In this document: one piece after another, positions 63,641 through 64,000 of the stretch
How positions within the stretch are numbered: the first letter of the stretch is position 1
Layout: each line of letters opens with the position of its first letter
Origin: Anthoceros angustus
Taxonomy: Eukaryota > Streptophyta > Anthocerotopsida > Anthocerotales > Anthocerotaceae
DNA: 64,000 nucleotides
Assembly: GCA_010909165.1 (NCBI GenBank)
Contig: MU008167.1
Location: 908,501-972,500 of the forward strand
Direction of reading: 5' to 3'
Made by a program: the position numbers and the translations under genes
The notes under the pieces: model-generated
What the model was told of the DNA's origin: nothing
Seen by the model: the letters and a program-made list of their open reading frames with translations, nothing else
The model's database searches: none

Positions 63641-64000
63641 CACCCTTCAACTTTCGTGAGAAGTAAGCAATCGGCTGGCGGCCTTGGCCTTGGTCTTGTT
63701 GAAGGACCGCACCGATGGCAAGGTCGGAGGCATCAGCTGTAACAATAAAAGGGGAGGCCGGATTTGGGTATGCCAACACAGGGGCAGTCACCAAAGCAGT
63801 CTGGATAGCATGAAAAGCATTATCTTGAGCAGCACCTCAAGTCCAAGCCTGGCCATGCTGAAGCAGCTGGGTGAGGGGGGCAGCCACATGAGCAAACCGT
63901 GAAACAAACTTACGGTAATACGATGCAAGACCGAGGAAGCTCTGCACATCATGTACTTTCCGAGGAATCGGCCAGTCCCTAATGACCTGAATCTTAGCGG
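63605..64000 (-). pseudogene. pol: Gypsy RT C-terminus and truncated RNase H (partial)
   Basis: Minus strand: [20 protein letters not shown] and [20 protein letters not shown] (RT thumb, 64000 to about 63880), then VTAPVLAYPNPASPFIVTAD, ASDLAIGAVLQQDQGQ and QPIAYFSRKLKGVELNWTTS (RNase H, first catalytic Asp in TADASD). RNase H stops after SEKEML, where the rest has been deleted. Continues beyond the window. Confidence 0.9.

Larger units (their letters stand above)
61941..64000 (-). mobile_element. Chromodomain Ty3/Gypsy element, 3' part (runs off window)
   Basis: Minus-strand element whose 5' half lies beyond 64000. Integrase, chromodomain and RNase H/RT remnants are in chromovirus order. 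The likely 3' LTR begins TGTCACGGATAAGG at 62237 on the minus strand, preceded by CTTCCCCCGGGTGAGT. Its distal border, near 61945, cannot be fixed without the 5' LTR. Confidence 0.85.

Noticed and set aside
1-64000. tRNA, rRNA or other structural RNA genes
   Set aside because: No cloverleaf with A and B boxes or rRNA core could be seen; the tRNA-like words found are primer-binding sites of LTR elements.

Overview
The window looks like a repeat-saturated nuclear region of a streptophyte, and my best guess is a charophyte alga such as Chara or a close relative. That assignment is inference. It rests on Copia elements primed by the plant-type initiator-Met site TGGTATCAGAGC, a chromodomain Gypsy element, an ULTRAPETALA-like (SAND-type) gene, a plant-style SAP-domain gene and an LTR element carrying a DNA cytosine methyltransferase. 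Nothing bacterial, organellar or viral was seen. Almost every reading frame is broken by small indels, so nearly all coding calls are remnants.

Layout. 1-6.8 kb: chiefly minisatellites with unrelated units, plus one unrecognised gene-like stretch (4.4-5.6 kb). 6.3-9.5 kb: a possible non-autonomous terminal-repeat element, then a 1.3-kb tandem duplication carrying an unrecognised minus-strand pseudogene. 9.7-20.6 kb: a LINE reverse-transcriptase gene split in two by an 8.8-kb LTR retrotransposon (11037-19845). That insert carries Gag, a CCHC knuckle, an aspartic protease, a DNMT3-like cytosine methyltransferase and the first residues of a Gypsy reverse transcriptase; the rest of pol is missing. 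Three overlapping tandem duplications have multiplied its interior.

21-36 kb (continuing at 45 and 61.6 kb): the only host-like genes. A module of an ULT-like gene (+), a gene with LEDEAGD and VAVK motifs (-) and a SAP-domain gene (-) occurs three times. The first module is fullest, the second lacks the distal part of the SAP gene, and the third is shattered by transposons. A pogo/Tigger remnant (22.6-23.4 kb) sits in the first module.

35.6-44.9 kb: a young Copia element (184-bp LTRs, target duplication ATTTT) with its 5' end tandemly duplicated together with host DNA, and with an antisense gene fragment between pol and the 3' LTR. 45.2-61.6 kb: a second, minus-strand Copia element (about 221-bp LTRs, target duplication ACAAAC) interrupted by an 11.2-kb element with 30-bp terminal inverted repeats (46568-57796), and by a 1.1-kb insert (58.08-59.23 kb). 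The 11.2-kb element encodes a DUF7869-like protein on the minus strand and an unrecognised plus-strand protein. 62-64 kb: the 3' part of a minus-strand chromodomain Gypsy element running out of the window.

Two points stand out. First, an LTR element has a cytosine methyltransferase placed between protease and reverse transcriptase, with the same frameshift in the catalytic PCQ motif in both copies that cover it. Second, eight tandem duplications mostly share 4-8 bp microhomology at their junctions, and the seven largest have a shorter, indel-riddled downstream copy; this is either an unusual mutational process or an assembly signature.
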